Source of the DNA: Candidatus Dormiibacterota bacterium
GTDB lineage: Bacteria > Chloroflexota > Dormibacteria > Aeolococcales > Aeolococcaceae
Reading direction: 5' to 3'
DNA: 64,000 bases
Assembly (NCBI GenBank): GCA_003162415.1
Contig: PMOL01000003.1
Location: forward strand, 1-64,000
Part shown: positions 16,228-25,738 of the stretch, in pieces
Layout: the number at the start of each line of letters is the position of its first letter
How positions within the stretch are numbered: the stretch's first letter is position 1
The notes under the pieces: generated by a model
Seen by the model: the letters and a program-made list of their open reading frames with translations, nothing else
What the model was told of the DNA's origin: nothing
Database searches by the model: none
Made by a program: the position numbers and the translations under genes

Positions 16228-16303
16228 TCGGCCCTCGCGGACGGGACGATGACAGACCGGTGCGGACCCTGCTCAAGCGTTTTCGCGGGGCGATACTGGC
16301 GCA

Positions 16304-16678
16304 ATGGCCGATGCCGAATCGGTAGATGTCGAACGCTTCGTTGGCGCGATGTCAGGGCCTGCCGGTCACGGAGGTTGGCCGGTTGCATCTCTTGAAGTCC
16401 GTCGCGACGGCGGGGTGCGCCTGCAAGGATCCATATGGTCATGGAAGTTGCGACCACCACCCGTGGTCTGGCAGCCTGGCCAGATACGAGTCGCTCAGAA
16501 CGTGCGAGGGTTCCTGAGTTCGCGAGAGGGGATCCGAATCGTTGGCGAACCCGGCCCATCGGTAATCTTTTGGTGCGATCCGCATCTTGTACTCGCTGCG
16601 CTCGACCGCGCTGGCGTGCGCACCTGTTGGACCGATAAGCCACGACGACCGCGGTTCCTCGGGCTCAAGCGGCATTAG
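16304..16678 (+). CDS. Small beta-rich protein of unknown function (PH-like?)
   Basis: The 124-residue protein has alternating strands typical of a small PH-like fold: PVASLEVRRDGGVRLQG, WKLRPPPVVWQPGQIRVA, GIRIVGEPGPSVIFWC and a final helix VLAALDRAGVRT. I know this pattern from conserved actinobacterial small proteins but cannot name the family. The stop is followed at once by a dispersed repeat. Confidence 0.5.
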   Translation: MADAESVDVERFVGAMSGPAGHGGWPVASLEVRRDGGVRLQGSIWSWKLRPPPVVWQPGQIRVAQNVRGFLSSREGIRIVGEPGPSVIFWCDPHLVLAALDRAGVRTCWTDKPRRPRFLGLKRH

Positions 16679-16692
16679 CGAATGCTCGCCTG
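16663..16692 (+). repeat. Dispersed 30-bp repeat, locus 4
   Basis: gctcaagcggcattagcgaatgctcgcctg overlaps the stop codon of the gene before it. Confidence 0.55.
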
Positions 16693-17104
16693 GGGGGCCA
16701 ACGTCACTCTCGGGAGTCGGCGTCTGCCTCACGGCGAGTCAGCACCTCCTTGTCGTAGACCGCCGCCCACAGGGGATCCGCGGCGTACAGCGCGTCCGAA
16801 ATATCTACGGTGTGGCAGCCAAGACCAGGTAACTTCTCAAAGATCTCTCGTGCCGTGACCGGCGACGACGAGCGCCAGTAAGACCCTTCAGGAGGGCTCA
16901 CAGCAACTTGCTAACGTCCCTCTCCATGCTTGTGGACAGTGATGGGCATGCACGCGCAGGTTACTCGAGGCGCTGCAACTCGGATGGCAGCGCGCGTCTC
17001 GACAGACTTTGCGGACCCTGGTCGGGTCCAGTGCCGTCGCTTTGGCGACGATGTCGTCGCATTCGTTCTGGATACGCGGGGTGCGTCATACGCTGGTCCA
17101 GGAA
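16693..17104. other. Intergenic stretch without a convincing gene
   Basis: Short overlapping frames on both strands, none with a recognisable domain. A tgcggaccctgg segment near 17012 distantly resembles the dispersed repeat. Confidence 0.4.
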
Positions 17105-17524
17105 ATGCGAGCGACTCCCGACGACCTAGCCGCGAACCGATCGGGCAACCTGAGTTCTGGTCAGGCAGTCGCTCTTCGACGCGACTATCGGTTTCTAATG
17201 GCCGGGGCCCTCACCGCTACCCCCATCGTTCTGCTATTCGAATACTTCGGCTTCCCAGCGACCGAGCGCCCCGTAGTGATCGCTGTAACGGTGTTCGCCG
17301 AGATTCTGATCCTCCTGGCCATCTATTGGTTCGGGGTGCGGCCTGTTGTTCAGGTTATAGCCAGGGGCCGGGTCGATACCCTCATCGGAACAGCAAGTTG
17401 GCGCCGTGGTTGGCTTTACGTCGGCGGGCAACGCGTCCCGGTCGCTAGAGGCTCAAGGCCTCTTCGTTCCACCCGTATCGATCTGGGACGAGTCCGTTCC
17501 CTCATGGATGCGAGGCAGGCGTGA
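17105..17524 (+). CDS. Two-helix membrane protein, C-terminus possibly frameshifted
   Basis: Start chosen at MRATPDDLAANRSGNLS, a conserved-looking N-terminus with LSSGQAVALRRDYRF. Two membrane helices follow (ALTATPIVLLFEYF and IAVTVFAEILILLAIYWFG), then IGTASWRRGWLYVGGQRV. After about residue 105 the frame becomes Arg/Ser-rich, while the frame one base away (about 17410-17600) looks better (SLEAQGLFVPPVSIWDE), so a frameshift near 17445 is possible. Confidence 0.5.
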   Translation: MRATPDDLAANRSGNLSSGQAVALRRDYRFLMAGALTATPIVLLFEYFGFPATERPVVIAVTVFAEILILLAIYWFGVRPVVQVIARGRVDTLIGTASWRRGWLYVGGQRVPVARGSRPLRSTRIDLGRVRSLMDARQA

Positions 17525-17785
17525 GATCGTGCTTGACCGCTTACGCGACCAGAGCGGACACGATGTCTTAGACGACGATCGCTCTTATCGTGACTGGACT
17601 GTCAGGGTGCTTCCTCCTCGCGGACGCGGCCAGGCTTACCGTGAGTGGACCACCCGGGTGGATCTTCCCGGACGAGAGTAGAGGCAGGTCAGGAGTGCTT
17701 GACGCATCCTGGCCTCGAACTCGCCATCTGTTACAAGGGCGGTCCGGGCGGTTTCTGCGCTTTCTTGCAGACCTACGATCTCCCT

Positions 17786-18481
17786 ATGGCGCAGAGCACT
17801 CCGGAGGCGCTGACCACAGCCGAGGAGCTCCTCCTTATGGCAATTGACCCGAAGTCAGGTACGTTGCACTCCCATCCCACGTTCCGTCTTCCGGCCGCGC
17901 TTGCCGGCGCCGTGCTGCTCGACCTGTTTGCCAACGGCTCGCTCACCCTGGTTCATGACACGGTGCTGGCAGGCGCCGGCAGCGACAACTTCCCCTACGC
18001 TGCCGTCGTCGAACGTATCCGCAACCTTCCGGCGTCCCACGGTGTGCCCTGGTAGGTTGACGCTTTTGGGTACGCGGGAAAGGAAGCGAAGGGTTGGACC
18101 ATCGCTAGCCTTGCGGAGAAGGGTGTGATCGCCGTCGATAAGCGTCCCTGGCTACCCCCCTTCCCACGAACGCGATACCGGCTCACGGAATCAACGGCCA
18201 GGTCCGCAGTCGCAAGCAAGATCCTTGCGGCGCTCCGGTCGGATACACAGCCGAACGCGCAATCCACCGCTATCACTGTCATGGCCGCCGAATGTGGCTT
18301 CGTCAAGAATCTCGCTCCAAGGAGCGAGTGGCATGCGCTCAGCAAGAGGATCGGCGCACTCCTGCAAAGCCCGGCGTCCTCAGCCGTCGACGGCCTCACC
18401 AACGAGCCGCGACCAACCGTGATCGCCCAGGTGTATGACGCGGTCTACAAGCAGGGATTCCTCGGAGGCGCAGGGAACTAG
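17786..18481 (+). pseudogene. GPP34 (GOLPH3-like) domain gene with internal TAG stop
   Basis: The first part, starting at MAQSTPEALTTAEELLLMAI, reads as the GPP34 N-terminus (DPKSGTLHSHP, RLPAALAGAVLLDLFANG, LTLVHDTVLAG) up to a TAG at 18053-18055. The same frame then continues without interruption as VDAFGYAGKEAKGWTIASLA, EKGVIAVDKR and further helices to 18481, as expected for the second half of the fold. Known: GPP34 proteins bind phosphoinositides in eukaryotes; in actinobacteria their role is unclear. It is either a recent nonsense mutation, a sequencing error or readthrough. Confidence 0.7.
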
Positions 18482-18499
18482 TCGCCTGCGATATCCACG

Positions 18500-19005
18500 C
18501 ACGGCAGTCTTCTCGTCTTTTGCGAAATCGTTAGGAGCGCAGACGATCCTTGGGAGAGGCGCTGCGGCCGGACGACGCTGACTCAAGATCACGCACAGGC
18601 GCATCTTCGAAGGCAGTCTTCGCAGGGCGCTGACGAGATCGAGTGTCTGGACCCCCAAGCATCCGAGATGTCAGCATCACATCTCCAGCGTCGGTGGGTC
18701 ATCGCCTCCCGCAGCAGGCGCTGACGATTCCGTCCGGCCAGCCGTACGCCGGTGATGCGGAGCCATGGCCATACGGAATCCGTGAGATAGACCGGCTTGC
18801 GTCGTTCCTGCCGGAGCGCGGTCAGGAAGGTTTCGTGCGCGATCTCCTCGCCAACAGCACGGCCCCCTCCCAACATGGTCGCCAAGCCCACGAGCCGCTG
18901 GTAGTGGGCGGCATAAATCGCCGCCACGCGCTCATCGGGGTCGCTCTGGACGACCAAGTTCGGCGCCTTCGCGAGACGTATCGCCGGTGGGGCGCTGATG
19001 TCCAT
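18500..19005 (-). pseudogene. ECF-type RNA polymerase sigma factor, frameshifted
   Basis: From an ATG at 19005 the frame reads a sigma-70 region 2: ERVAAIYAAHYQRLVGLATM, then AVGEEIAHETFLTALRQ and VWPWLRITGVRLAGRNRQR. A helix typical of region 4 (DLVSALRRLPSKMRLCVILS) appears in another frame, one base off, right after a run of five C on the plus strand (18652-18656). A sixth base in that run would join the frames. The rest of region 4 is not recognisable, so the gene is probably dead. Confidence 0.6.
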
Positions 19006-19084
19006 CACTCCCTTATAGGCACTCACGGGTCGAAAACCCACGCCCCGTTCCACCGGGCAGCGAGCGCATCTTGCTCGGTCAGCA

Positions 19085-19114
19085 GCTCAAGGGACATTGG
19101 CGGATGCTCGCCTG
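19085..19114 (+). repeat. Dispersed 30-bp repeat, locus 5
   Basis: gctcaagggacattggcggatgctcgcctg, the cleanest consensus-like copy, 80 bp upstream of the sigma gene start. Confidence 0.6.
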
Positions 19115-19306
19115 CGGTGCTTTTCCGTGCCGTGAAGCACCAATGGTGGCCTAGGGGTCCAGCGGTTGGACCGCAATTGCCGTTTTCGGACGAACGTCTG
19201 GCCGCGAAGCTGGCGACCTAAATTAGGGGACCCGCACCGCCCGTTGTCGGGGGTGTCGACCGTGAACCACCCCAAAAGACGCCAGCGCGCACCACCATGC
19301 GCGGTG

Positions 19307-20572
19307 ATGGATGGAGCCCTACCCCTCAGCTACCGAAGCCTTGCGCGCATCCCGGGCCTGCGTCGCGTGATGGTTGCGGCGCTCTTGGGCCGGGTGGGCG
19401 GCCAGATGTTCACGGTCGCCATGGTCCTTTTCGCCCTAGAGCGGTTCCACTCACCAACCGTGGCGGGGGTGGTGGTCTTCGCCAGCATCCTTCCGGGGAT
19501 CGCGATCAGCCCACTGGCGGGCGCGCTCCTGGATCGGATCGGGCGCGCACCGCTGATCATGTTGGACTTCTCGATCGCTGCCACTGCCAACGCACTGGTG
19601 GTCGCACTCGCGTATATCGGCATCCTCAATCCCGGATTGCTTATCGCGATCGCAGCGCTCAGTTCCCTCACGTACCCGCTAAGCGGCGCCGGGATCCGGA
19701 CCCTGTTCCCCTCGATCGTGCCTAGGCACCTCTGGGACCGGGCCAACGCCGTCGACAGCGTGACGTATGTGGTGGCTGCGGTGATCGGCGCCCCGCTCGC
19801 CGGCACCATTGCCGGGCTCATTGGCAGACCGCAGGCCTTGGTCGCGACCGCGGTGATGTACTTGGTGGCGGCTCTGTCGCTGCTGGGAGTGGCGCTGCCG
19901 ACCCCTGCCCGGGTCCCCGCTGGTTCCGCTTTGCGCGATGCCTGGCAGGGACTTGTTTACCTGCTCGGTAATCAGACGTTGCGGGGACTCGCCGCGAGCA
20001 TCTCGATACTGAACGTGGCATCGGGCATGCTCATCGTCGGCCTGCCTATCCTCGTTCTCAACCGACTCCATGCGAACGCAGCATTCGTTGGTCTCCTCTG
20101 GGCGCTGAGCGCGTTGAGCGGCGGCCCTGGCGCACTGGTGGCCGGCCACCTCGGTACTCAGGACCGGGAGCGCGGCCTGATTGTCACGGGCATGGCCGTC
20201 ACCGCTGCGGCGCTTGCAGTGTTGACGGTCGCGCCGAACATGTTCGTCGCCGCGCTCGCCATGCTCGTCTACGGCGGTGCTGGCGGCCCCATTGACATCG
20301 CGATGTTCTCGATGCGCCAGCGGAGGACCGATCCGGCCTGGTACGGGCGCGCCTTCGCGGTCAGCATGTCGCTGAACTACTCGGGCAGCCCGCTCGGGTC
20401 TGCCGCCGCTGGCCCCTTGATTGGTGCCGGGCTCGGCATCGCTCTCGCCGTCGCCACGGGATTCGGTGCGGGTGCCGCTCTACTCGCTAGCGTACTTCTC
20501 CCCGGTCCCGCGATACGAGATTCCGAACCCCGATCGTCTTCTGACGATTCTTCGTCGGGTGCGTCGCCCTGA
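19307..20572 (+). CDS. MFS transporter
   Basis: About 421 residues with 12 hydrophobic segments. The first is followed by LLGRVGGQMF, and the loop between helices 2 and 3 reads LAGALLDRIGRAPLI, the MFS A-motif pattern (G-x3-D-R-x-G-R). The C-terminus is Asp/Ser-rich. ATG at 19307 was preferred; a GTG at 19262 would add 15 polar residues. Substrate unknown; sequence style fits drug or metabolite exporters. Confidence 0.8.
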   Translation: MDGALPLSYRSLARIPGLRRVMVAALLGRVGGQMFTVAMVLFALERFHSPTVAGVVVFASILPGIAISPLAGALLDRIGRAPLIMLDFSIAATANALVVALAYIGILNPGLLIAIAALSSLTYPLSGAGIRTLFPSIVPRHLWDRANAVDSVTYVVAAVIGAPLAGTIAGLIGRPQALVATAVMYLVAALSLLGVALPTPARVPAGSALRDAWQGLVYLLGNQTLRGLAASISILNVASGMLIVGLPILVLNRLHANAAFVGLLWALSALSGGPGALVAGHLGTQDRERGLIVTGMAVTAAALAVLTVAPNMFVAALAMLVYGGAGGPIDIAMFSMRQRRTDPAWYGRAFAVSMSLNYSGSPLGSAAAGPLIGAGLGIALAVATGFGAGAALLASVLLPGPAIRDSEPRSSSDDSSSGASP

Positions 20573-20742
20573 GGTCCTTGCGCCAATTCCTCGAGGTACT
20601 GGGATGATGTCGGCGAGGACCTCCCAGTCACGGACTGACCCGTCGAGGTACGGGCGCATTGCCTTTCGAATGATTCGTCGCTCGTGACCTGGGAGGCCCT
20701 TGTTGGCGCAATCAGCGGGGCGAACGTGACCTGATAGCGCCT

Positions 20743-21780
20743 CTATGTCAAGCGATGCACCACGAACCGGTCGTGATCCGCTCGGAGCGCGCGGTATACG
20801 ACCTTGGCGAGCTGCCGCTTCAGGCTGCGCAGGGCCTCCCGAGACGTCTTGTGCTCAGCGAGCTTGCGCTGGTAGTGCTCCTGGCCGAGACCCGGGTGCA
20901 TCGCTTGCACCCGCGCAGCGAGGTGGAGCGCGTTATTCAACGAGCGATTCCCGGAACGACACAACCGGTGACGGCGGATATCGCCGCTGGAGGCTTCGAT
21001 CGGGGCAGTTCCTGTGTAGCTGGCGTAGTGGCCCGCGGTTGCGAAGCGCGTGATGTCCCCGGTGTGACCAAGGATCTTCGCCGTCAGCACGTCGCTGATC
21101 CCGAGGATCTGTGGCAGGGTGCTGCCACTTGCAGCGACGGCCTCTGCGCACCGCTTCCGGTTGATCGTGAGGTCGCGGTCCAGCCGTCGCACATCAGCGA
21201 CGAGCTCTCTCGCCATGCCCTTGCGTTCGTGCTCGACGGCGGTCACCGGGCGAATCGCGGTGAGCAACGCGGCAGCATCCTCGGCTGCGAGGTCGGTGGG
21301 CGCGCCACCCGGGCACAGGTCTCGGAGCAGCCGATGCAGCCGGTTGACCGCTCGTCGGCGTTCCTGGGTCAGCTCATCTCGTCGGTCAGCGAGCAGCCGC
21401 AGGATCGTTCCATGGTCCTCACGTGCCACTCGGCGAAGGCTCGGGCTGTGCATGGCCACGGTGGCGACGGAGACCGCATCCAGCGCATCGGTCTTGCGGC
21501 CGTGGCCGGTGTGCAGGAGTCGCGCTCGAGCGGCGAGGGTGGCGGGAACGTCGACGACAGCTTCGCCGGCGTTGACCAGTTGTTGGGCAAGCAGGAGTCC
21601 CAGGCCGGATGCGCCCTCGACGGCCCAGGTGCGTTCGGACCACGCGGCGGCCCACTTCAAAAGACGGTTCAGCATCGCTCTGTTCGCTGGGACGCGCAGC
21701 TGAGCCAAGACCTCACCACCACTCCCCAGCGCGGCTGCTGTGTGTGAGCCTTTGTGCGGATCGATCCCGATGACGACCAC
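20743..21780 (-). mobile_element. IS110-family transposase (element 1)
   Basis: The protein begins MVVIGIDPHKGSHTAAAL at a GTG about 10 bases after AAGGAGGG, the typical IS110 start, rather than at the upstream ATG. The DEDD RuvC-like N-terminal domain (residues 1-150: GIDPHK, VEGASG, KTDALDAVSVA) is followed by the C-terminal transposase_20 domain with LPQILGISDVLTAKILGHTG, YASYTGTAPIEASSG and RSGNRSLNNALH, which contains the essential serine. It is complete at about 345 residues. IS110 has no terminal inverted repeats, so element ends are not visible to me. Confidence 0.9.
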
Positions 21781-22099
21781 GATGTGCACGCCCTCCTTTG
21801 GTGGTTGCGCCGTATGGGTCACTGCGAAGGGCACCCTGAGTTTCAGGAAGCGTCACGCCTCTATCGAGCCACCCCGCAGCCGGAAGAACGCCCGGCCGGC
21901 ACGCTATGAGGGAGTCACACCGAGGTGGACAAGGAGCGTGAGAGCCAGCCGGACGCCCGCCCACACCCTACGTGTTTCGGCGTCGAGTGCCATGGCATCT
22001 TGAACAAGTCAGGAGCCTGTGCAAGAGGCCCGTCCCAGTACTGTCCGTCCACCTGCCGCTGACGCACCAACCTCATTCCCCAGGTGACGAGGACGAGGT
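21781..22099. mobile_element. Shared left-end interval of two head-to-head IS110 elements
   Basis: The 319 bp between the divergent transposase starts must contain the 5' non-coding ends of both elements, about 160 bp each if shared equally. Known: IS110-group elements encode a structured bridge RNA there. Both bridge RNAs would therefore lie here, though I cannot fold them or define the junction. Confidence 0.5.
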
Positions 22100-23173
22100 A
22101 TGACAGACGTCAGGATCGCATACGGAACAAACCGCGTTGTGGTGGGAGTCGACACCCATGCGGATGTCCACGTTGCCGCGGCGCTCGACGCGCTCGGGCG
22201 CATGTTGGGCCGTCTCGAGGTCGGAACGAGCACGCATGGCTATGCGCAATTGCTCAAGTGGGCGCACGCGTTCAGTCCGACGACAACATTTGGTGTCGAG
22301 GGAACCGGCGCGTACGGCGCCGGCTTGGCTCGTTTTCTCATCGACGCCGGTTGCGAGGTCATCGAGATCAATCGCCCGGATCGTCGAGCTCGTCGCGGAC
22401 ATGGCAAGTCAGATCCCATCGACGCCGAAGCGGCAGCGCGATCGGTGCTCGCCGGCGGTCCGCTCTGCATCGCCAAGCGTGACCATGACCGGGTCGGCAT
22501 GATCCGCACCCTCCGGGTCGCACGTCGCTCCGCACTCAAAATGCGAACCCAGGTAGGGAATCAGATGCATGCGCTGGTGGTTACCGCCCCCGACTCCCTC
22601 CGACATCAGCTTCGCAATCTTCCCCTCGACAAGCTGGTCGCGGTCACCGCAGCTGCGCGGCCGGGAACCGTCGCGACACCGATCGCGGCAAGCAAGCTCG
22701 CGCTCCGCTCGCTGGCGATCCGCCATCTGGGGCTGACCGCGGAGCTCGTTGTGCTGGACCGTGAGCTGGGCCGCCTGACCATGGAAGCAGCACCCGCGCT
22801 GTGCGATCTCGCCGGTGTTGGGCCGGACGTCGCCGGGGCGCTCCTGGTGGCTGCCGGCGACAATCCTGAGCGCCTTCGTTCCGACGCTGCATTCGCCAGC
22901 TTGTGTGGCGTGTCACCGGTGCCCGCTTCGTCCGGAAAGACCAACCGACATCGCCTCAACCGCGGTGGCGATCGCATCGCCAACAACGCACTCTGGCGGG
23001 TCGTCATGGTGCGCCTCACCTGTGATCAGCGCACCAAGACCTACGTCGCCCGTCGCACCGCCGAGGGAATGGCCAAGCGCGACATCATCCGTTGCCTCAA
23101 ACGCTACGTCGCGCGCGAGGTGTTCCACGCGCTCCTGGCGACCGCCCCGGCGCTCACGCGCATTAGCGCTTGA
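22100..23173 (+). mobile_element. IS110-family transposase (element 2)
   Basis: A 357-residue DEDD transposase of a different IS110 subgroup: VVVGVDTHADVHVAAALDAL (first Asp), GVEGTGAYGAGLARFL, GKSDPIDAEAAARSVL, then the C-terminal domain LAGVGPDVAGALLVAAGDNP, FASLCGVSPVPASSG and LNRGGDRIANNALW. Length and motifs are complete, so it may be active. It points away from element 1. Confidence 0.9.
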
Positions 23174-23177
23174 CAAG

Positions 23178-23209
23178 GCATAGGAGCATCATTCGCGAAT
23201 ACTCGCCTG
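23178..23209 (+). repeat. Dispersed 30-bp repeat, locus 6
   Basis: cattcgcgaatactcgcctg with a looser upstream part, directly after the IS110 stop codon. Confidence 0.45.
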
Positions 23210-23283
23210 CACAGCGTTGCTCCACCCCGATGACGTTGCGGTTGCGGCGATAACGATGACGTTATCGGCGACAGAATGCGCTT

Positions 23284-23712
23284 GTGAGTTCCGTTGCCCC
23301 TCTCTTCCTCGTTGCCGTAGGGCTGGTCCTCGCGGTCACCGGGACTGTCCAGATTGCCACCGGACGAGACGGCGCGCATCTACCCGCCGTCAATCGCCCG
23401 TGGACTCTCGTTGGAGCGGGCGGCGCCCTCGTCGCTCTGGCGTTACTCCTGGCAGCGTCAGTGGATAGTGCGGTCCTGGGGACGTTCTGTTCCTGGCCGC
23501 AGAGTGTCAGGACGTTGTCTGGCCTTGGACTGATCGTTACTGTCCTTCCCGCCTTGGTGGCGATCCGCCAGACACTGCGACGCGAGCGGCGATCAGTAGC
23601 CTACTGGGTGATGGTGGGGGCTGCGATTTCGGCAATCGGCCTCTACATGTGGCTGCTAACTGGCGCCAATCACCCGTGCCCAGGTGGCTTCGTGTCAGAC
23701 GCGCTCAACTAG
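23284..23712 (+). CDS. Four-helix membrane protein of unknown function
   Basis: A 142-residue protein starting at GTG 23284 with four membrane helices: LFLVAVGLVLAVTGTVQI, GAGGALVALALLLAAS, LSGLGLIVTVLPALVA and VMVGAAISAIGLYMWLL. One Cys near residue 70 and one near the C-terminus face the same side. No family recognised. Confidence 0.6.
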   Translation: MSSVAPLFLVAVGLVLAVTGTVQIATGRDGAHLPAVNRPWTLVGAGGALVALALLLAASVDSAVLGTFCSWPQSVRTLSGLGLIVTVLPALVAIRQTLRRERRSVAYWVMVGAAISAIGLYMWLLTGANHPCPGGFVSDALN

Positions 23713-23791
23713 ACATTGCCGCGTCACCACCCGGGCTCCTGAACTTGAGCTGCCACGAGCCAACCCTACTATCGGTCCCGCTCGGGCTCGC

Positions 23792-24922
23792 TCACGGCCC
23801 AAGGTCCTGTCTCGTCCATACCGATCCCTCCCACTCCCAGACGTGCACAGGCTGTGGCAATCCCTGAGCCGCTTGCACCGTATTGCCGAACAGCAGGACT
23901 CGCCCGCTTTCAGCTTCGGTTACCACTCCCCCGGGTTGGAGGGCGCCGGAGAAGAGTCCGCGCGATTGCCAGTCGACCCCAGTCCACTCCCACAGCTCGT
24001 CATTGCTCGACTGGAGCTGTGCTGGGTTGCAAACCAACAGTAGTCGGTTACTCAACGGATCCAATGCAAGCCCAGCGACGATGGACGGCGGTGTGTGACT
24101 CGTGGAGAGTTCGCGCCAGACGGTCCCGTCCCATCGGAGCGTGACCACGCTGGACGACGTCGCCGTCTCGTAGCGAATGCCCACCCCGAGAAGTGAATTG
24201 CTCACCGCGTCAAAGGCGATGGGACCGGGATAGATGTTCGTGGGGAAGTCACCCGTCGGTACACGGGACCAGCGCGTTCCAGTCCAGATCCAGGTCTCGG
24301 CTTGCGGGGACTCCACCGATGGCCCGGGGACTACCAACACCATCGTCGCGAGTCGCTCATCCCAGGCCATCACACTTCCGTCACCAGGTGGAGGACTGCC
24401 TGTCCCGGCGTCGAGCTCTCTCCAGGTCTTCCCGTCCCATGCCCAGGTGTCGTCGACCACCTGTCCGGGAGCGAGCCTCCCTCCGTACAAGAGCACCACT
24501 TGCATGACTGGGTCGTAGGCCACGGCTGCGTCGAATCGACCGGGTGGGCTGGCGCTCGGGTGCGCGAGCGTCCATCCGTGGTAGTTCCAGAGCCAGGTCT
24601 TGTTGTAGTCGTCGATGCCTCCGAACAGCAGCACATCCCTCGCTGGCGCGTAGTACGCGAGGGCATAGCCGAAGCTCGACGTGGGACACGCGGCGCAGTC
24701 TTCACGAGGCTGGATAGTCGGGCTGGCTGAGGGGGGAACTGACGTGATCGCTGGTGGTGAAACGGACCGGCTCGGCGGAGGTGGCTTGGGCGCGTTCGGG
24801 CGCGACAGGATGAAGCCGACGGTCGCCGCGAGAACAACAGCACTGGCCAAGAGCGCGGCCGCTTTCCACCGGGATCGGCCCTCAAGACTCACGATCTGAT
24901 GATGCTGCTCCATCTCGAGCAA
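23792..24922 (-). CDS. Membrane-anchored beta-propeller (Kelch-like) protein
   Basis: A 376-residue protein with a short cytoplasmic head, a single membrane helix (AAALLASAVVLAATVGFIL), a Pro/Ser-rich linker, and about six propeller blades with recurring D-x-WxWDG patterns: LLFGGIDDYNKTWLW, VLLYGGRLAPG, DTWAWDGKTW, WIWTGTRWS, LRWDGTVW and VWEWEGSVW. Inferred: extracytoplasmic binding scaffold. A broken relative lies at 13832-14272. The upstream neighbour on the same strand is the ABC exporter pair. Confidence 0.75.
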   Translation of the reverse strand: MLEMEQHHQIVSLEGRSRWKAAALLASAVVLAATVGFILSRPNAPKPPPPSRSVSPPAITSVPPSASPTIQPREDCAACPTSSFGYALAYYAPARDVLLFGGIDDYNKTWLWNYHGWTLAHPSASPPGRFDAAVAYDPVMQVVLLYGGRLAPGQVVDDTWAWDGKTWRELDAGTGSPPPGDGSVMAWDERLATMVLVVPGPSVESPQAETWIWTGTRWSRVPTGDFPTNIYPGPIAFDAVSNSLLGVGIRYETATSSSVVTLRWDGTVWRELSTSHTPPSIVAGLALDPLSNRLLLVCNPAQLQSSNDELWEWTGVDWQSRGLFSGALQPGGVVTEAESGRVLLFGNTVQAAQGLPQPVHVWEWEGSVWTRQDLGP

Positions 24923-24988
24923 GTCGAGAGGAGTCAGCCAAGAGAGGAGCTGGCGGGCAATGGCGGCGTCGGTTCGCTCCGTCTCGCC

Positions 24989-25738
24989 TTAATCGCTGTC
25001 GCTCACGATCCTGCCGTCGCTGAGGACGAGGGTGCGGTCGCAGCTCGCGGCGATGCTCGCATCGTGGGTGGCGACGAGCAGCGTAAGGCCACGCTCAATT
25101 CGCAGTCGGTCGAGCACGGCAACAATCTCAGCGCCGGTATGGGTATCTAGGTTGCCGGTCGGCTCGTCGGCCAATACGATGCCAGGATGATTGATGAGCG
25201 CGCGGGCGATCGCCACGCGTTGCTGCTCGCCGCCAGACAGCTGAGACGGTAGGTGTTTCACGCGGTCGGCAAGGCCCACCGCACCGAGCAGATCGCGTGC
25301 GCGAGTCACCTTGTCAAAGTCAGTTCGATACGGAATGACTGGGGCGAGGACATTATCCAGTGCCGTGAGGGCGGGTAGCAGGTGGAAGCGTTGGAATACG
25401 AACCCGATGCGCCGGCGGAGCGCAGCCCTTTCCGAGTCGCGCAACCGCGCGATGTTCATGCCGTCGATCGTGATTCGACCCTCGTCGGGAACATCCATCG
25501 CGCCGATTAGGTGAAGGAGGGTCGACTTTCCAGAGCCAGACCGTCCTGTAATCGCGAGGCTCTGCCCAGGCGGGATGTCAAGCGTCACCGCGTCGACAGC
25601 CTGGACCGATTCCCCAACGCCGCTGCGATAAGTCTTACTCACCGCCGTGAGAGACACACCCAGACCTTGGTGGTCGCCGCGGCTTGGATGGGATGACTTG
25701 CTGTCGCGTGCCGCCATGTCGCCGCTAGTCCTCGGCAA
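24989..25738 (-). CDS. ABC transporter ATP-binding protein (MacB/LolD-like)
   Basis: A 249-residue nucleotide-binding domain: Walker A GRSGSGKST (about residue 64), Q-loop region FVFQRFHLLPALTALDN, signature LSGGEQQRVAIARAL, Walker B IVLADEPTG and H-loop LLVATHD. The LPALTALDN spacing after the Q-loop is typical of MacB/LolD/FtsE relatives. The gene overlaps the upstream permease gene by 14 bp, so they form one exporter. Confidence 0.9.
   Translation of the reverse strand: MPRTSGDMAARDSKSSHPSRGDHQGLGVSLTAVSKTYRSGVGESVQAVDAVTLDIPPGQSLAITGRSGSGKSTLLHLIGAMDVPDEGRITIDGMNIARLRDSERAALRRRIGFVFQRFHLLPALTALDNVLAPVIPYRTDFDKVTRARDLLGAVGLADRVKHLPSQLSGGEQQRVAIARALINHPGIVLADEPTGNLDTHTGAEIVAVLDRLRIERGLTLLVATHDASIAASCDRTLVLSDGRIVSDSD

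Noticed and set aside
20755..21747. A 330-codon plus-strand frame over IS110 element 1.
   Set aside because: It is antisense to an intact transposase with all motifs, without its own ribosome site or family resemblance.
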